This document shows positions 1 to 12,420 of a DNA stretch of 64,000 nt, one piece after another. The notes under the pieces were generated by a model. It saw nothing but the letters and a program-made list of their open reading frames with translations, was not told where the DNA came from and made no database searches. The first letter of the stretch is position 1. Each line of letters begins with the position of its first letter. A program made the position numbers and the translations under genes. Origin of the DNA: Leifsonia sp. C5G2 (GTDB lineage: Bacteria; Actinomycetota; Actinomycetes; Actinomycetales; Microbacteriaceae); assembly GCF_013359685.1 (NCBI RefSeq), contig NZ_JABFMV010000002.1:230360-294359 (forward strand), written 5' to 3'.

Positions 1-60
1 GGGCGCGATTCGTCACGAACGGGCGCGATTCGTCACGAACGGGCGCGATTCGTCAGGAAC
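1..60. repeat. 20-bp tandem repeat, three units, cut by window edge
   Basis: Three head-to-tail copies of the unit GGGCGCGATTCGTCACGAAC. The first two are identical and the third has G for C at its 16th base. Each unit holds a small dyad (TTCGT-C-ACGAA). The array starts at base 1, so its full length and what lies beyond are unknown. It sits downstream of the rbpA terminator. Confidence 0.9.
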
Positions 61-77
61 AGCGGCAGGGAACGGCC

Positions 78-107
78 AAGGCCGCCCACCGGGAGGTGGA
101 CGGCCTT
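78..107 (-). terminator. rbpA terminator hairpin
   Basis: A 13-bp stem with one G-U type mismatch (AAGGCCGCCCACC against GGTGGACGGCCTT) and a 4-base loop lies 14 bases past the rbpA stop. There is no clear U-tract, as is common in GC-rich actinobacteria, so the terminator role is inferred from position and stem strength. Confidence 0.6.
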
Positions 108-120
108 CGTGCGCGTGGTG

Positions 121-486
121 CTAGTTCGTGGTGGGGCGGCCGCGACGGGCGCGGAGCTGGTTGAGGGCGTCCTCGAGCAGCTGCTCCGCCTCCTCCTCGC
201 TGCGGCGCTCCTTCACGTACGCGAGGTGCGTCTTGTACGGCTCGGTCTTCGCCACCGACGGCGGGTTCTCCTTGTCGCGGCCGGCGGGAAGGCCGGTCGA
301 CGGCGAGTCGATGACGTCGGGGATCTCCTCCTCGGGGAGGTTCGCAGCGAAGTAGCGGACGGTCTCGTTGCCGAGCGCGTCCCAGTACGACACGGCGATG
401 CGCTCCGCGTGGAAGCCGCGGTCCTGCTCGCCCATGGGACCCGCGCCGACGCGCGAGCCACGGATGGCACTGCCTCCGGAAGCCAT
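121..486 (-). CDS. rbpA: RNA polymerase-binding protein RbpA
   Basis: RbpA binds RNA polymerase together with group 1/2 sigma factors and stabilises the open promoter complex in actinobacteria. The 121-aa product has the family layout: an RGSRVG-type N-terminal tail (about residues 9-14), a central core domain, and a C-terminal sigma-interaction helix region (about 81-114) with THLAYVKERRS followed by an acidic helix. The core lacks the zinc-binding cysteines of Streptomyces RbpA; the mycobacterial protein also lacks them. The ATG start at 486 has a purine-rich GGAGAAGGAGAAG ribosome site directly upstream, so the longer open frame above it was not used. It lies 29 bases after secG, probably cotranscribed. 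Confidence 0.9.
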   Translation of the reverse strand: MASGGSAIRGSRVGAGPMGEQDRGFHAERIAVSYWDALGNETVRYFAANLPEEEIPDVIDSPSTGLPAGRDKENPPSVAKTEPYKTHLAYVKERRSEEEAEQLLEDALNQLRARRGRPTTN

Positions 487-515
487 GCTCTTCTCCTTCT
501 CCGGTCGGGGCGCGC

Positions 516-761
516 TTACGCGCTGAACTTGGTGATCAGACCGAGGACCACGATGCACGTGATCCAGATCAGCCCGAGGATGACCGTGATCCGGTTGAGG
601 TTGCGCTCCGCCACCCCGGACGCGCCGAGGTTGGAGGTGACACCGCCGCCGAACATGTCGGACAGACCGCCACCGCGGCCCTTGTGCAGAAGGATGAGCA
701 AGGTCAGCAGGAGGCTGGTGATGCCCAGCAGGACCTGCAGGACGACCTGGAGAATCAGCAC
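516..761 (-). CDS. secG: Preprotein translocase subunit SecG
   Basis: Small membrane subunit of the SecYEG protein-export channel. The 81-aa product has two hydrophobic segments (about residues 3-23 and 57-78) joined by a glycine-rich cytosolic loop with the family pattern HKGRGGGLSDMFGGG. A GTG start at 761 is chosen because AAAGG lies six bases before it and the first membrane helix begins immediately; the longer open frame runs out of tpiA/pgk sequence. It is the last gene of the gap-pgk-tpiA-secG string, an order common in actinobacteria, and has its own likely promoter (TATACT at 816-821). Confidence 0.93.
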   Translation of the reverse strand: MLILQVVLQVLLGITSLLLTLLILLHKGRGGGLSDMFGGGVTSNLGASGVAERNLNRITVILGLIWITCIVVLGLITKFSA

Positions 762-782
762 GGAGAACCTTTCGGGAAGCGA

Positions 783-801
783 CCCGGGGCCGAACCCCGG
801 G
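783..801 (-). other. Hairpin in the secG 5' leader
   Basis: CCCGGGG and CCCCGGG arms around a 5-base loop (CCGAA on +) lie between the TATACT box and the secG start. It could be a leader structure of secG or a weak tpiA terminator; no U-tract follows. Confidence 0.45.
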
Positions 802-815
802 GAAAACCAACTGCC

Positions 816-821
816 AGTATA
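816..821 (-). promoter_or_regulatory. Probable -10 box for secG
   Basis: TATACT on the minus strand, between the tpiA stop and secG. This near-consensus sigma-A -10 hexamer would start transcription near 809, giving a leader of about 48 bases. No strong -35 was seen. Confidence 0.45.
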
Positions 822-835
822 ACTCGCGGGCGCTC

Positions 836-1639
836 TCAGAGCCCGACGTGCTTCTGATACCGGACGATGGCCGCGAACTCGTTCACGTCGAGGCTCGCCC
901 CGCCGACGAGCGCGCCGTCGACATTGGGCTCGCGCATGAAGCCGGCGATGTTGCCCGACTTCACCGATCCGCCGTACAGGATGCGCGTCTTCGCCGCCAC
1001 ATCGTCGCCCAGGACCTCGGCGACCACGCCCCGCAGCGCGGCGCAGACCTGCTCGGCCTGCTCGGGCGTCGCCGCCTGACCGGAGCCGATGGCCCACACG
1101 GGCTCGTAGGCCACCACGACGTCCGCGGCCGAGTCGACCCCGGCCAGGGCCGCACGCAGCTGGGCGACCGGGACGGCGCTCGCGCCGTGGGTCTCCAGGT
1201 CCTCCGCGGTCTCGCCGACGCAGATGATCGGGGCGATGTTGTGCTTGAGCGCAGCGGTCACCTTTGCGGCCACCTGCTCGTCGGTCTCGCCGTGCAGCGT
1301 GCGCCGCTCGGAGTGGCCGATGATGACGTAGCGGGTCTCCAGCGCCTCCAGGAACGCGGCCGAGATCTCGCCGGTGTAGGCGCCGGACTCGTGCTCGGAG
1401 ACGTCCTGGCCGCCGAACGCGAGCGGCAGCTTGTCGGCTGCGACCAGCGTCTGCACACTGCGGAGGTCGGTGAACGGCGGGAACACCGCGACCTCGACGG
1501 CGGAGAAGTCGTGGTTCGCATCCTTCAGCGTCCACGCCAGCTTCTGCACGAACGCGATCGCCTGGAGGTGGTCCAGGTTCATCTTCCAGTTGCCGGCGAT
1601 GAGCGGGACGCGCCGCACCGTGGGGCTCACTGCTGCCAT
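836..1639 (-). CDS. tpiA: Triosephosphate isomerase
   Basis: Interconverts dihydroxyacetone phosphate and glyceraldehyde 3-phosphate in glycolysis and gluconeogenesis. The 267-aa TIM barrel shows the substrate-binding Asn17/Lys19 in GNWKMN, the catalytic His in IIGHSERR (mid-protein), the catalytic Glu in AYEPVWAIG and the C-terminal phosphate loop YGGSVKSGN. The length fits the family. The ATG start lies inside the 3' end of pgk (13-base overlap), pointing to translational coupling. Confidence 0.97.
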   Translation of the reverse strand: MAAVSPTVRRVPLIAGNWKMNLDHLQAIAFVQKLAWTLKDANHDFSAVEVAVFPPFTDLRSVQTLVAADKLPLAFGGQDVSEHESGAYTGEISAAFLEALETRYVIIGHSERRTLHGETDEQVAAKVTAALKHNIAPIICVGETAEDLETHGASAVPVAQLRAALAGVDSAADVVVAYEPVWAIGSGQAATPEQAEQVCAALRGVVAEVLGDDVAAKTRILYGGSVKSGNIAGFMREPNVDGALVGGASLDVNEFAAIVRYQKHVGL

Positions 1640-2844
1640 CCGAGGACCTCCAGTCCGGGGAGTCGCTTGCCTTCGAGGAACTCGAGGCTCGCGCCCCCGC
1701 CCGTCGAGATGTGACCGAACTGGTCGTCGCGGAAGCCGAGCGCACGCACGGCCGCCGCGGAGTCGCCGCCGCCGACGACGCTGAGGCCGTCGACCTCGGT
1801 GAGCGCCTGGGCGACCGCCTTCGTGCCCGCGGCGAACGGAGCGAGCTCGAACACGCCCATCGGGCCGTTCCAGAACACCGTCTTCGCGCCCCGGATGTAC
1901 TCCGAGAACAGCTCGGCGGTCTCCGGGCCGATGTCGAGCCCGAGGCCCTTGTCGCCCCAGTCGGTGTCCTCGATGGCGTCGATCGGGCGCACCGCGTGCT
2001 CCGCGTCGGCGCCGAACTTCGAGGCGACGACGACATCGCGCGGGAGCACGATCTCGACGCCAAGCTCCTCGGCCTTCGCCAGGTAGCCCTTGACGGTGTC
2101 GATCTGGTCGGCCTCGAGCAGGCTCGAGCCCACCTTGTGGCCCTGCGCCGCGAGGAAGGTGAAGAGCATCCCGCCGCCGATGAGCAGCGAGTTCACCTTC
2201 GGCAGCAGGTGGCCGATGACACCCAGTTTGTCGGAGACCTTCGACCCGCCGAGGACGACCGCGTACGGGCGCTCCGGGGTCTCGGTCAGCCGGTCGAGCA
2301 CCTCGAGCTCGGCCTGGATGAGCGTGCCCGCGGCGCTCGGGAGGAGCTTCGCGAGCTCGTACACGCTGGCCTGCTTGCGGTGGACGACGCCGAAGCCGTC
2401 GGAGACGAAGGCGTCGCCGAACGCGGCGAGCTTCTCGGCGAAGCTCGTGCGCTCGGCCTCGTCCTTCGCGGTCTCCCCCGGGTTGAACCGGAGGTTCTCC
2501 AGCAGGGCGACGTCGCCGTCCGCAAGGCCGGCGACGGCGTCCTGAGCGCCTCCGCCGACGGTGTCGCGGGCGAAGGTGACCGGCTTGCCGAGCAGCTCCG
2601 AGAGCCGCTGGGCGACCGGAGCCAGGCTGTACTTGGCGTCGGGCGCGCCGTCAGGGCGGCCCAGGTGGGAGATGACGACCACCCGCGCACCCTGGTTGAT
2701 CAGGGCGTTCAGGGTGGGGATCGACGCCCGCACGCGGCCGTCGTCCGTGATCTTCGAGCCCTCCAGGGGCACGTTGAGATCGCAACGGACGACGACGCGC
2801 TTGCCGGCGAGCGAACCGAGTGAGTCGAGGGTACGGAGCGTCAC
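1627..2844 (-). CDS. pgk: Phosphoglycerate kinase
   Basis: Transfers phosphate from 1,3-bisphosphoglycerate to ADP, the first ATP-yielding step of lower glycolysis. The 405-aa product starts with the family motif RCDLNVPL (about residues 20-27) and has the nucleotide-domain motif [11 protein letters not shown] and the C-terminal GGGDSAAA phosphate loop. The start is GTG at 2844, 15 bases after the gap stop, without a strong ribosome site, so translation is probably coupled to gap. Its 3' end overlaps tpiA. Confidence 0.97.
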   Translation of the reverse strand: MTLRTLDSLGSLAGKRVVVRCDLNVPLEGSKITDDGRVRASIPTLNALINQGARVVVISHLGRPDGAPDAKYSLAPVAQRLSELLGKPVTFARDTVGGGAQDAVAGLADGDVALLENLRFNPGETAKDEAERTSFAEKLAAFGDAFVSDGFGVVHRKQASVYELAKLLPSAAGTLIQAELEVLDRLTETPERPYAVVLGGSKVSDKLGVIGHLLPKVNSLLIGGGMLFTFLAAQGHKVGSSLLEADQIDTVKGYLAKAEELGVEIVLPRDVVVASKFGADAEHAVRPIDAIEDTDWGDKGLGLDIGPETAELFSEYIRGAKTVFWNGPMGVFELAPFAAGTKAVAQALTEVDGLSVVGGGDSAAAVRALGFRDDQFGHISTGGGASLEFLEGKRLPGLEVLGWQQ

Positions 2845-2859
2845 GTCGGTCGCCGGGGG

Positions 2860-3876
<1,017 letters not shown>

Positions 3877-3929
3877 TTACTCGATGGGCGCCGCACGGCG
3901 CACTTTGGTGGGTGGTTGTTGCGGACGTC

Positions 3930-3960
3930 GGCGTCCCGGGAGGCACCCTCCCGGGACGCC
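3930..3960 (-). terminator. sod terminator: 14-bp perfect hairpin
   Basis: GGCGTCCCGGGAGG and its exact reverse complement flank a 3-base loop, eight bases past the sod stop and before gap. There is no U-tract. Role inferred from position. Confidence 0.7.
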
Positions 3961-3967
3961 ATCCTGG

Positions 3968-4594
3968 TTACGACAGTAGCAGCAGACCCGCGGTCTTCTC
4001 GCGCGCGCGGACGAAGCGGTCGTTCACATCCGCCCAGTTGGTGATGTTCCAGAACGCCTTGACGTAGTCGGCCTTCACGTTGACGTAGTCGAGGTAGAAG
4101 GCGTGCTCCCACATGTCGAGCATGAGAAGCGGGACGGTCGCCGCGGCGAGGTTGCCCTGGTGGTCGTACAGCTGCTCGATGATGAGCTTCTGACCGAGCG
4201 AGTCCCACGCGAGGATCGACCAGCCGGAACCCTGGATGCCGAGCGCCGACGCCGTGAAGTGGGCGCGGAACTTGTCGTACGAGCCGAAGAACTCGTCGAT
4301 CGCCGCGGCCAGCTCGCCGACCGGCTTGTCGCCGCCGTCCGGGGAGAGGTTGTTCCAGAACACGGTGTGGTTGACGTGGCCGGCGAGGTTGAACGCCAGG
4401 TCCTTCTCCAGCTTGTTGACGTAGGTCAGGTCGTCGGCGTCGCGGGCCTCCGCGAGCTTCGCCAGCGCGGTGTTGGCGCCGTCCACGTACGTCTTGTGGT
4501 GCTTGTCGTGGTGCAGCTCCATGATCCGGCCGCTGATGTTCGGCTCGAGGGCCGAGTAGTCGTACGGAAGGTCAGGCAGCGTGTAGTCAGCCAT
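3968..4594 (-). CDS. sodA: Superoxide dismutase, Fe/Mn family
   Basis: Converts superoxide to oxygen and hydrogen peroxide. The 208-aa protein has the iron/manganese family ligands: His in MELHHDKHH, His in [10 protein letters not shown], and Asp and His in [11 protein letters not shown]. It closely resembles the mycobacterial type ([12 protein letters not shown]), so the metal cannot be told from sequence alone; the Gly in AGH is more typical of Mn enzymes. No signal peptide is present. The ATG at 4594 follows GGAGATGAGTA, a good ribosome site. A monocistronic unit is likely, with terminators on both sides. Confidence 0.95.
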   Translation of the reverse strand: MADYTLPDLPYDYSALEPNISGRIMELHHDKHHKTYVDGANTALAKLAEARDADDLTYVNKLEKDLAFNLAGHVNHTVFWNNLSPDGGDKPVGELAAAIDEFFGSYDKFRAHFTASALGIQGSGWSILAWDSLGQKLIIEQLYDHQGNLAAATVPLLMLDMWEHAFYLDYVNVKADYVKAFWNITNWADVNDRFVRAREKTAGLLLLS

Positions 4595-4659
4595 TACTCA
4601 TCTCCACTGTTGTTGTGATTCGAGCGACTCGTCGAGTCATCGGGTGCAACCCGGGCGGC

Positions 4660-4677
4660 CGGCGGATACTTCCGCCG
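4660..4677 (-). terminator. Possible whiA-side hairpin upstream of sod
   Basis: CGGCGGA and TCCGCCG arms around a 4-base loop lie between whiA and sod. The stem is short, so this is only a candidate terminator for the rapZ-whiA unit. Confidence 0.4.
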
Positions 4678-4712
4678 ACGCGGGTCCCCCTTCGAAACGT
4701 ACACCGGGAAAG

Positions 4713-5693
4713 CTACACCTCGTCGAGATCGGCGGGGAGGCTGGCCTCGGTGCCGGGGATGCCCAGATCGTTCGCGCGCTTGTCCGCCATCGCGAGGAGG
4801 CGGCGGATCCGGCCGGCGACGGCGTCCTTGGTCATCGGCGGGTCGGCGTAGTGGCCGAGCTCGTCGAGGCTGGCGTCGCGGTGCGCGAGGCGGAGCTCTC
4901 CCGCGTAGTGCAGGTGCTTCGGGACCTCGGGGCCGAGGATCTCGAGCGCACGCTCGACCCGGGCGCACGCGGCCACCGCGGCCTGGGCGGAGCGGCGCAG
5001 GTTGGCGTCGTCGAAGTTCACCAGCCGGTTGGCGTTGGCGCGCACCTCGCGGCGCTGGCGCAGCTCCTCCCAGTTCGCGACGGTCCGGTCGGCGCCCATC
5101 GCGACGAGCATCGCGCTGATCGCCTCGCCGTCGCGGATGACGACACGGTGGACGCCGCGGACCTCGCGGGCCTTCGCCGAGATCCCGAGCCGGCCGGCCG
5201 CGCCGACCAGGGCCATCGCGGCCTCGTTGCCCGGGCAGGTGATCTCCAGCGCCGCGGAGCGGCCCGGGTCGGTCAGCGAGCCGTTGGCGAGGAACGCGCC
5301 GCGCCAGACGGCGGCGAGCTCGTCGCGGGAGCCGGTGGTGAGCCGGTTCGGGAGGCCGCGGATCGGGCGGCGCCGCGCATCCAGCAGGCCGGTCTGCCGG
5401 GCGAGGGTCTCGCCGCCGTCGAGCACCCGCACGAGGTACTGGCTGGAGCGGCGGACGCCGGAGGCCGGCGTCACGGAGACGTCGCTGCGGACGCCGTACA
5501 GCTCGGCCAGGTCTTTCCGGACCCGCCGCGCGAGCTCGGGGGTGTCCAGCTCGCTCTCGACCGCGATCCGGCCGCCGATCAGGTGGAGTCCGCCCGAGAA
5601 CCGGAGGATGGTGGCCAGTTCTGCTGCCCGGACCGTGGTCTTGCTGACCTCGACCTTCGTGAGCTCGTCCTTGACGTCGGCGGTGAGAGCCAA
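4713..5693 (-). CDS. whiA: WhiA, DNA-binding regulator of cell division/sporulation genes
   Basis: WhiA combines an N-terminal LAGLIDADG-homing-endonuclease-like fold without nuclease activity and a C-terminal helix-turn-helix. In Streptomyces it works with WhiB on division genes; in non-sporulating actinobacteria its role is less clear. The 326-aa product starts [11 protein letters not shown], as the family does, and ends with the HTH region ([17 protein letters not shown], about residues 280-297). The start codon is TTG at 5693, supported by AAGGA six bases upstream. It follows rapZ by 55 bases, so the two are probably cotranscribed. The yvcK gene usually found between them is absent. Confidence 0.93.
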   Translation of the reverse strand: MALTADVKDELTKVEVSKTTVRAAELATILRFSGGLHLIGGRIAVESELDTPELARRVRKDLAELYGVRSDVSVTPASGVRRSSQYLVRVLDGGETLARQTGLLDARRRPIRGLPNRLTTGSRDELAAVWRGAFLANGSLTDPGRSAALEITCPGNEAAMALVGAAGRLGISAKAREVRGVHRVVIRDGEAISAMLVAMGADRTVANWEELRQRREVRANANRLVNFDDANLRRSAQAAVAACARVERALEILGPEVPKHLHYAGELRLAHRDASLDELGHYADPPMTKDAVAGRIRRLLAMADKRANDLGIPGTEASLPADLDEV

Positions 5694-5748
5694 TCGGATT
5701 CCTTACTGTCTCAAGGCAGGGATGGTGCCGTGTGGGGATGGGCCGTGA

Positions 5749-6642
5749 TCATTCTCGGCCGAGGTCTCGGTGCTTGGTGTTGACCGACAGACCGGGGAAG
5801 GTGCGCAACCGCGCCGCGAGCTCTTCCGCAATCGCGACGGACCGGTGTTTTCCGCCAGTGCAGCCTATCGCGATCAGCGCGTGACGTTTGTTCTCACGCT
5901 GGTAGCCCGCCATGATCGGGCGCAGGGCCGACACATAGCCCTGGATGAAGTCTTCTGCGCCGTCCTGCTCCAGCACGTAGTCGCGTACCACCTCCTCGAG
6001 GCCGGTGTGCGGGCGCAGCTCGGGATTCCAGAACGGGTTGGGCAGGAAGCGGGCGTCGGCGACCATGTCGGCGTCGGCGGGCAGCCCGTACTTGAAGCCG
6101 AAGCTCATCACCGTCACCTGCACGTCGGCCGCGTCCTCCGCCGCGAACGTGTCGGTGATGTTGGTCGCCAGCTGGTGGATGTTCAGGTCGGAGGTGTCGA
6201 CGATGATGTCGCTCGCCTCCCGGATCTCGCGCAGCCGCGTGCGCTCGGCCGAGATCCCGTCGAGGATCGTGCCGTCGCCCTGCAGCGGGTGCGGCCGGCG
6301 CACCTGCTCGAAGCGGCGCACCAGGACCGCGTCCGACGCCTCCAGGAACAGGACGCGCACCTTCGTGCCCTCGCGCAGGCTCTGGATCATCTCGCGCAGG
6401 TCGGTGAAGAAGTTGCGGCCGCGCACGTCGACGACCGCGGCGATCCGCGGCAACCCGGACTCCGCCCGGTTCGCCAGCTCGATCAGCGGCCGCAGCATCT
6501 GCGGCGGGAGGTTGTCGACGACGTACCAGTCGAGGTCCTCCAGGGCGTTGGCGACGGTCGAGCGGCCCGCGCCCGACATCCCCGTGACGATGAGCACTTC
6601 CTGCTGCTCGGCGCTTGCTTGTGTGTCGCCGTCGGTGGCCAT
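5749..6642 (-). CDS. rapZ: RapZ/YvcJ-family nucleotide-binding protein
   Basis: In E. coli RapZ is the adapter that presents the small RNA GlmZ to RNase E; in actinobacteria the function is not settled. The 297-aa product has an N-terminal P-loop GMSGAGRS, in which the usual Walker Lys is Arg (also seen in mycobacterial homologues), then DNLPP, and the C-terminal [10 protein letters not shown] signature. The ATG at 6642 is preferred over one at 6678 because GGAGGAG lies eight bases before it. It begins 38 bases after the uvrC stop, giving uvrC-rapZ-whiA. Confidence 0.9.
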   Translation of the reverse strand: MATDGDTQASAEQQEVLIVTGMSGAGRSTVANALEDLDWYVVDNLPPQMLRPLIELANRAESGLPRIAAVVDVRGRNFFTDLREMIQSLREGTKVRVLFLEASDAVLVRRFEQVRRPHPLQGDGTILDGISAERTRLREIREASDIIVDTSDLNIHQLATNITDTFAAEDAADVQVTVMSFGFKYGLPADADMVADARFLPNPFWNPELRPHTGLEEVVRDYVLEQDGAEDFIQGYVSALRPIMAGYQRENKRHALIAIGCTGGKHRSVAIAEELAARLRTFPGLSVNTKHRDLGRE

Positions 6643-6680
6643 CGACCGGTCTCCTCCGCTTACTGGATGTGACCCCAAGC

Positions 6681-8732
6681 CTAGCTTCTGGCGTCCGCCG
6701 CCTGGCCCTCTTCCGGCTGCGCATCCGCGGTGTCGCCGCGGCCGCCCTCCGCGAGCCGCTCGAAAATCGCCGTCGCGAGGGTCGGGCCGACGCCGCGGAC
6801 CTCCGCGATCTGCTCCGGCGACGCCGTGCGCAGCTGCGCGACCGACCCGAAGTGCTTGAGCAGCTCCTTCACCCGCGAGGGGCCGAGGCCCGGGATCTCA
6901 CCGAGGACGGTGCCGATGTCGCGCTTGCGGCGCGCCCGCTGGTAGGTGATCGCGAACCGGTGCGCCTCATCCCGCAGCCGCTGGATGAGGAACAGCGCGT
7001 CGCTGTTGCGCGGCAGGATGACCGGGAAGTCGGAGTCGGGCAGCCAGATCTCCTCCAGCCGCTTCGCGATGCCCGCGAGCTGGATGCCGGTCACGCCGGA
7101 CTCGTCCAGCGCGCGCTTGGCGGCCGCGACCTGCGGCTGGCCGCCGTCGACGATGAGCAGGTTCGGCGGGTACGAGAACTTGCGGCGGCGGCGCTCTGCG
7201 GCGGCCTCCACGACCTCGTCGGCGCCCGCGGCGCCCTCGGAGTCGAGCGCGGCCTCCGCCTCGGCGTCCAGCGCGGTCTCGTCGGTGCCGGCCACGGACT
7301 CCGTCGCCGGGGTCTCCTTGAGGTAGGCGAGACGCCGGGAGATGACCTGGTAGATCGACTCGGTGTCGTCGGTGGACTCGGGGATGCTGAACCGACGGTA
7401 CTGGTCCTTGCGCGGGAGGCCGTCCTCGAAGACGACCATCGACGCGACGATGTTCGTGCCGCTCAGGTGCGAGACGTCGTAGCACTCCATCCGGAGCGGC
7501 GCGTCGTCCATCCCCAGGGCGTCCTGGATGTCGTTGAGGGCCTTGGAGCGCGCGACGAAGTCGGAGCTGCGCCGCGTCTTGTAGAGCACCAGCGCGTTCT
7601 TCGCGTTCATCGAGACCGTCTGCGCCAGGGCTGCCTTGTCGCCGCGCTGCGCGGTGCGCAGCTCGACGCGTCCGGTGTGTCGGCCGCGCGGCGCCGAGGG
7701 GTCGGGGGTCTCCCGGCGGCGCTGGGTGAGCCACTGCTCGAGCTCGGCGGTGTCGTCCGGCAGCTCGGGCACGAGGATCTCGCGCGGCGGGGCGTCCGGC
7801 CCATCGTAGGCGTTCTGCACGACGGTCTCGACGAGCTCGCCGAGGTCCATGTCGAGCTCCTTGTCGACGACCCAGCTGCGCACGCCGCGCACACGGCCGC
7901 CGCGCACGATGAACTGCTGCACCGCGGCCGCCAGCTCGTCGTGGGCGATGCCGAAGACATCGGCGTCGATGGTCTCGGGCAGCACGACCGCGCTCTTGCC
8001 GAGCACGCCCTCCAGCGCCTGGATGGCGTCGCGGTGGCGCGCGGCGGCCTCGTAGTCCATCGTGCTCGCGGCCTGCTTCATCTTCTCGGTCAGATCGCGC
8101 AGGTAGCCGCTGTCGTTGCCCGCCATGAACGACGCGAAGTCGATCGCGAGGGACTTGTGGTCCTCCGGAGTGATCCGGCCGACGCAGGGCGCCGCGCACT
8201 TGCCGATGTCGCCGAGCAGGCACGGGCGCCCGGTCAGCTCGGCCCGGCGGTACACGCCGTCGGAGCACGACCGCACCGGGAACGCCTTCAGCATCAGGTC
8301 GACGGTCTCGCGGATCGCCCAGACCTTCGTGTACGGGCCGAAGTAGCGCGCGTCCTTGATGTTGCGGTTGCGGGTGATCATCACCCGCGGGATGCGGTCG
8401 CCGAGAGTGACCGCGAGGTACGGGTACGTCTTGTCGTCGCGGAACTTGACGTTGAATGGCGGGTTGAACTCCTTGATCCAGGTGTACTCGAGCTGCAGCG
8501 CCTCGTACTCGGTGCCCACCACCGTCCACTCGACGCTGGACGCGGTGGTCACCATGCGCCGGGTGCGCTCGTGCAGGCTGCGCAGCGGCTGGAAGTAGTT
8601 GCTCAGCCGCGACCGGAGGTTCTTCGCCTTCCCGACGTACAGCACGCGGCGGTTCCTGTCGCGGAAGCGGTACACCCCCGGCTGGGTCGGGATCTCGCCG
8701 GCCTTCGGCCGGTAGCTGACGGTGTCGGCCAT
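6681..8732 (-). CDS. uvrC: Excinuclease ABC subunit C
   Basis: UvrC makes the two incisions flanking a DNA lesion in nucleotide excision repair. The 683-aa protein shows the GIY-YIG nuclease domain (about residues 12-95: [19 protein letters not shown]), a UVR UvrB-binding motif (about 200-240), an RNase-H-like second nuclease domain ([10 protein letters not shown]) and a C-terminal helix-hairpin-helix pair ([13 protein letters not shown]). An Ala/Glu-rich insert (about residues 475-520) interrupts the RNase-H-like part just before the [14 protein letters not shown] strand and looks like a disordered linker. It starts 3 bases after uvrA ends. Confidence 0.97.
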   Translation of the reverse strand: MADTVSYRPKAGEIPTQPGVYRFRDRNRRVLYVGKAKNLRSRLSNYFQPLRSLHERTRRMVTTASSVEWTVVGTEYEALQLEYTWIKEFNPPFNVKFRDDKTYPYLAVTLGDRIPRVMITRNRNIKDARYFGPYTKVWAIRETVDLMLKAFPVRSCSDGVYRRAELTGRPCLLGDIGKCAAPCVGRITPEDHKSLAIDFASFMAGNDSGYLRDLTEKMKQAASTMDYEAAARHRDAIQALEGVLGKSAVVLPETIDADVFGIAHDELAAAVQQFIVRGGRVRGVRSWVVDKELDMDLGELVETVVQNAYDGPDAPPREILVPELPDDTAELEQWLTQRRRETPDPSAPRGRHTGRVELRTAQRGDKAALAQTVSMNAKNALVLYKTRRSSDFVARSKALNDIQDALGMDDAPLRMECYDVSHLSGTNIVASMVVFEDGLPRKDQYRRFSIPESTDDTESIYQVISRRLAYLKETPATESVAGTDETALDAEAEAALDSEGAAGADEVVEAAAERRRRKFSYPPNLLIVDGGQPQVAAAKRALDESGVTGIQLAGIAKRLEEIWLPDSDFPVILPRNSDALFLIQRLRDEAHRFAITYQRARRKRDIGTVLGEIPGLGPSRVKELLKHFGSVAQLRTASPEQIAEVRGVGPTLATAIFERLAEGGRGDTADAQPEEGQAADARS

Positions 8733-8735
8733 CCC

Positions 8736-11603
<2,868 letters not shown>

Positions 11604-11710
11604 GCGGCTGATGCTGCCGCCGAAGCCCCCGGAGCCGATGCTCCCGGTCTCGCCACCCACTCGCTCGTCGTCCACTCGCCCGCTGCTCACTCGCCCGCCA
11701 CTCACTCGCT

Positions 11711-11782
11711 CTATTCTCCGCCATCTCTCCGCGTGGTCGGCCCGTGTTCGCCCACCGCGCACCGCACCCGACCATCGAACAT
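11711..11782 (-). CDS. Possible leaderless 23-codon upstream ORF of uvrA
   Basis: ATG at 11782 lies seven bases after a TAGAAT hexamer and opens a 23-codon frame (begins MFDGRVRC, ends RRDGGE) whose TAG is five bases before the alternative uvrA GTG at 11705. It is out of frame with uvrA. If the TAGAAT box is the promoter, this would be the first translated frame on the uvrA mRNA and could feed ribosomes into uvrA. No known family; the coding role is inferred only from the layout. Confidence 0.35.
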   Translation of the reverse strand: MFDGRVRCAVGEHGPTTRRDGGE

Positions 11783-11790
11783 CCGTTCGA
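11775..11790. promoter_or_regulatory. LexA/SOS box upstream of uvrA
   Basis: TCGAACATCCGTTCGA is a perfect match to the Gram-positive/actinobacterial LexA operator TCGAAC-N4-GTTCGA; the dyad extends one more pair on each side. It directly abuts the TAGAAT -10 hexamer (11790-11795), so bound LexA would block the promoter. DNA damage should therefore induce uvrA. Confidence 0.85.
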
Positions 11791-11795
11791 TTCTA
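11790..11795 (-). promoter_or_regulatory. -10 box of the uvrA promoter
   Basis: TAGAAT on the minus strand, seven bases before the ATG of the 23-codon leader frame and sharing one base with the LexA box. No good -35 was seen. Confidence 0.5.
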
Positions 11796-11880
11796 CCCTC
11801 TCGGGCAGGTGCATCCCACGCACGCGCGAGTCTATGCGCGACCACCGACATTGGAACCGCTGCGATGGGATCGGACGCGC

Positions 11881-12420
11881 TCAGCGCGGCGGGCGGCGGA
11901 GCAGCGGCGGCAGCAGCATCGCCGCCAGGGCCACCAGTGCGGCCCCGGCGACCGCGGCCAGCAGCGGGAGCGACGCCCGCTGCCCGGCGACGAGCAGGGC
12001 GACCGTGGCCGCCTGCACCGGGACCTGGATGAACACCAACCGACGCAACGACGGGAGCAGCACGGCCGGTTGCAGCCGCGCCGCCGAGGGGACCGCGAGC
12101 ATCCACGAGCCGAGGACGTGCAGCGCATGCACTCCGGCGACGAGCGCGAGGATGCGCAGGGTGAGCGTGCCGGGCTCCACCAGCGACGAGAGCACCAGGA
12201 CGCCGGCGAGCACCCACACCGTCCTCCACCGCGGGCGCCACACCGAGACGCCGACCAGCAGGGCGCCGATCGCGGTCCACGGACCCTCCGGCACCCCGGC
12301 GAGGAGCAGGGTGAGGGCGACGGCGGCGAACAGGGCGCGCACCGACCAGCCGGGCAGGGTGCGGACGCCGAGGGACGAGGCCCGCCCGGCGCTGCGGTCC
12401 GGCGCGCGCTCCTGGCTCAT
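11881..12420 (-). CDS. Hypothetical membrane protein at the end of the MoxR/DUF58 operon
   Basis: The 179-aa product is dominated by alternating hydrophobic stretches (about residues 26-40, 48-60, 69-84, 93-110 and 140-172), so about four to six membrane helices are likely, with short Arg-rich ends. No enzymatic motif is visible and the family is not recognised. The ATG at 12420 overlaps the DUF58 stop by four bases (ATGA) and was preferred to a longer frame beginning at 12483. As the fifth and last gene of a coupled operon it presumably acts with the MoxR ATPase and DUF58 protein in the membrane. Confidence 0.8.
   Translation of the reverse strand: MSQERAPDRSAGRASSLGVRTLPGWSVRALFAAVALTLLLAGVPEGPWTAIGALLVGVSVWRPRWRTVWVLAGVLVLSSLVEPGTLTLRILALVAGVHALHVLGSWMLAVPSAARLQPAVLLPSLRRLVFIQVPVQAATVALLVAGQRASLPLLAAVAGAALVALAAMLLPPLLRRPPR

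Noticed and set aside
1-60. Possible CRISPR array
   Set aside because: The repeats are head to tail without spacers and no cas gene is present.
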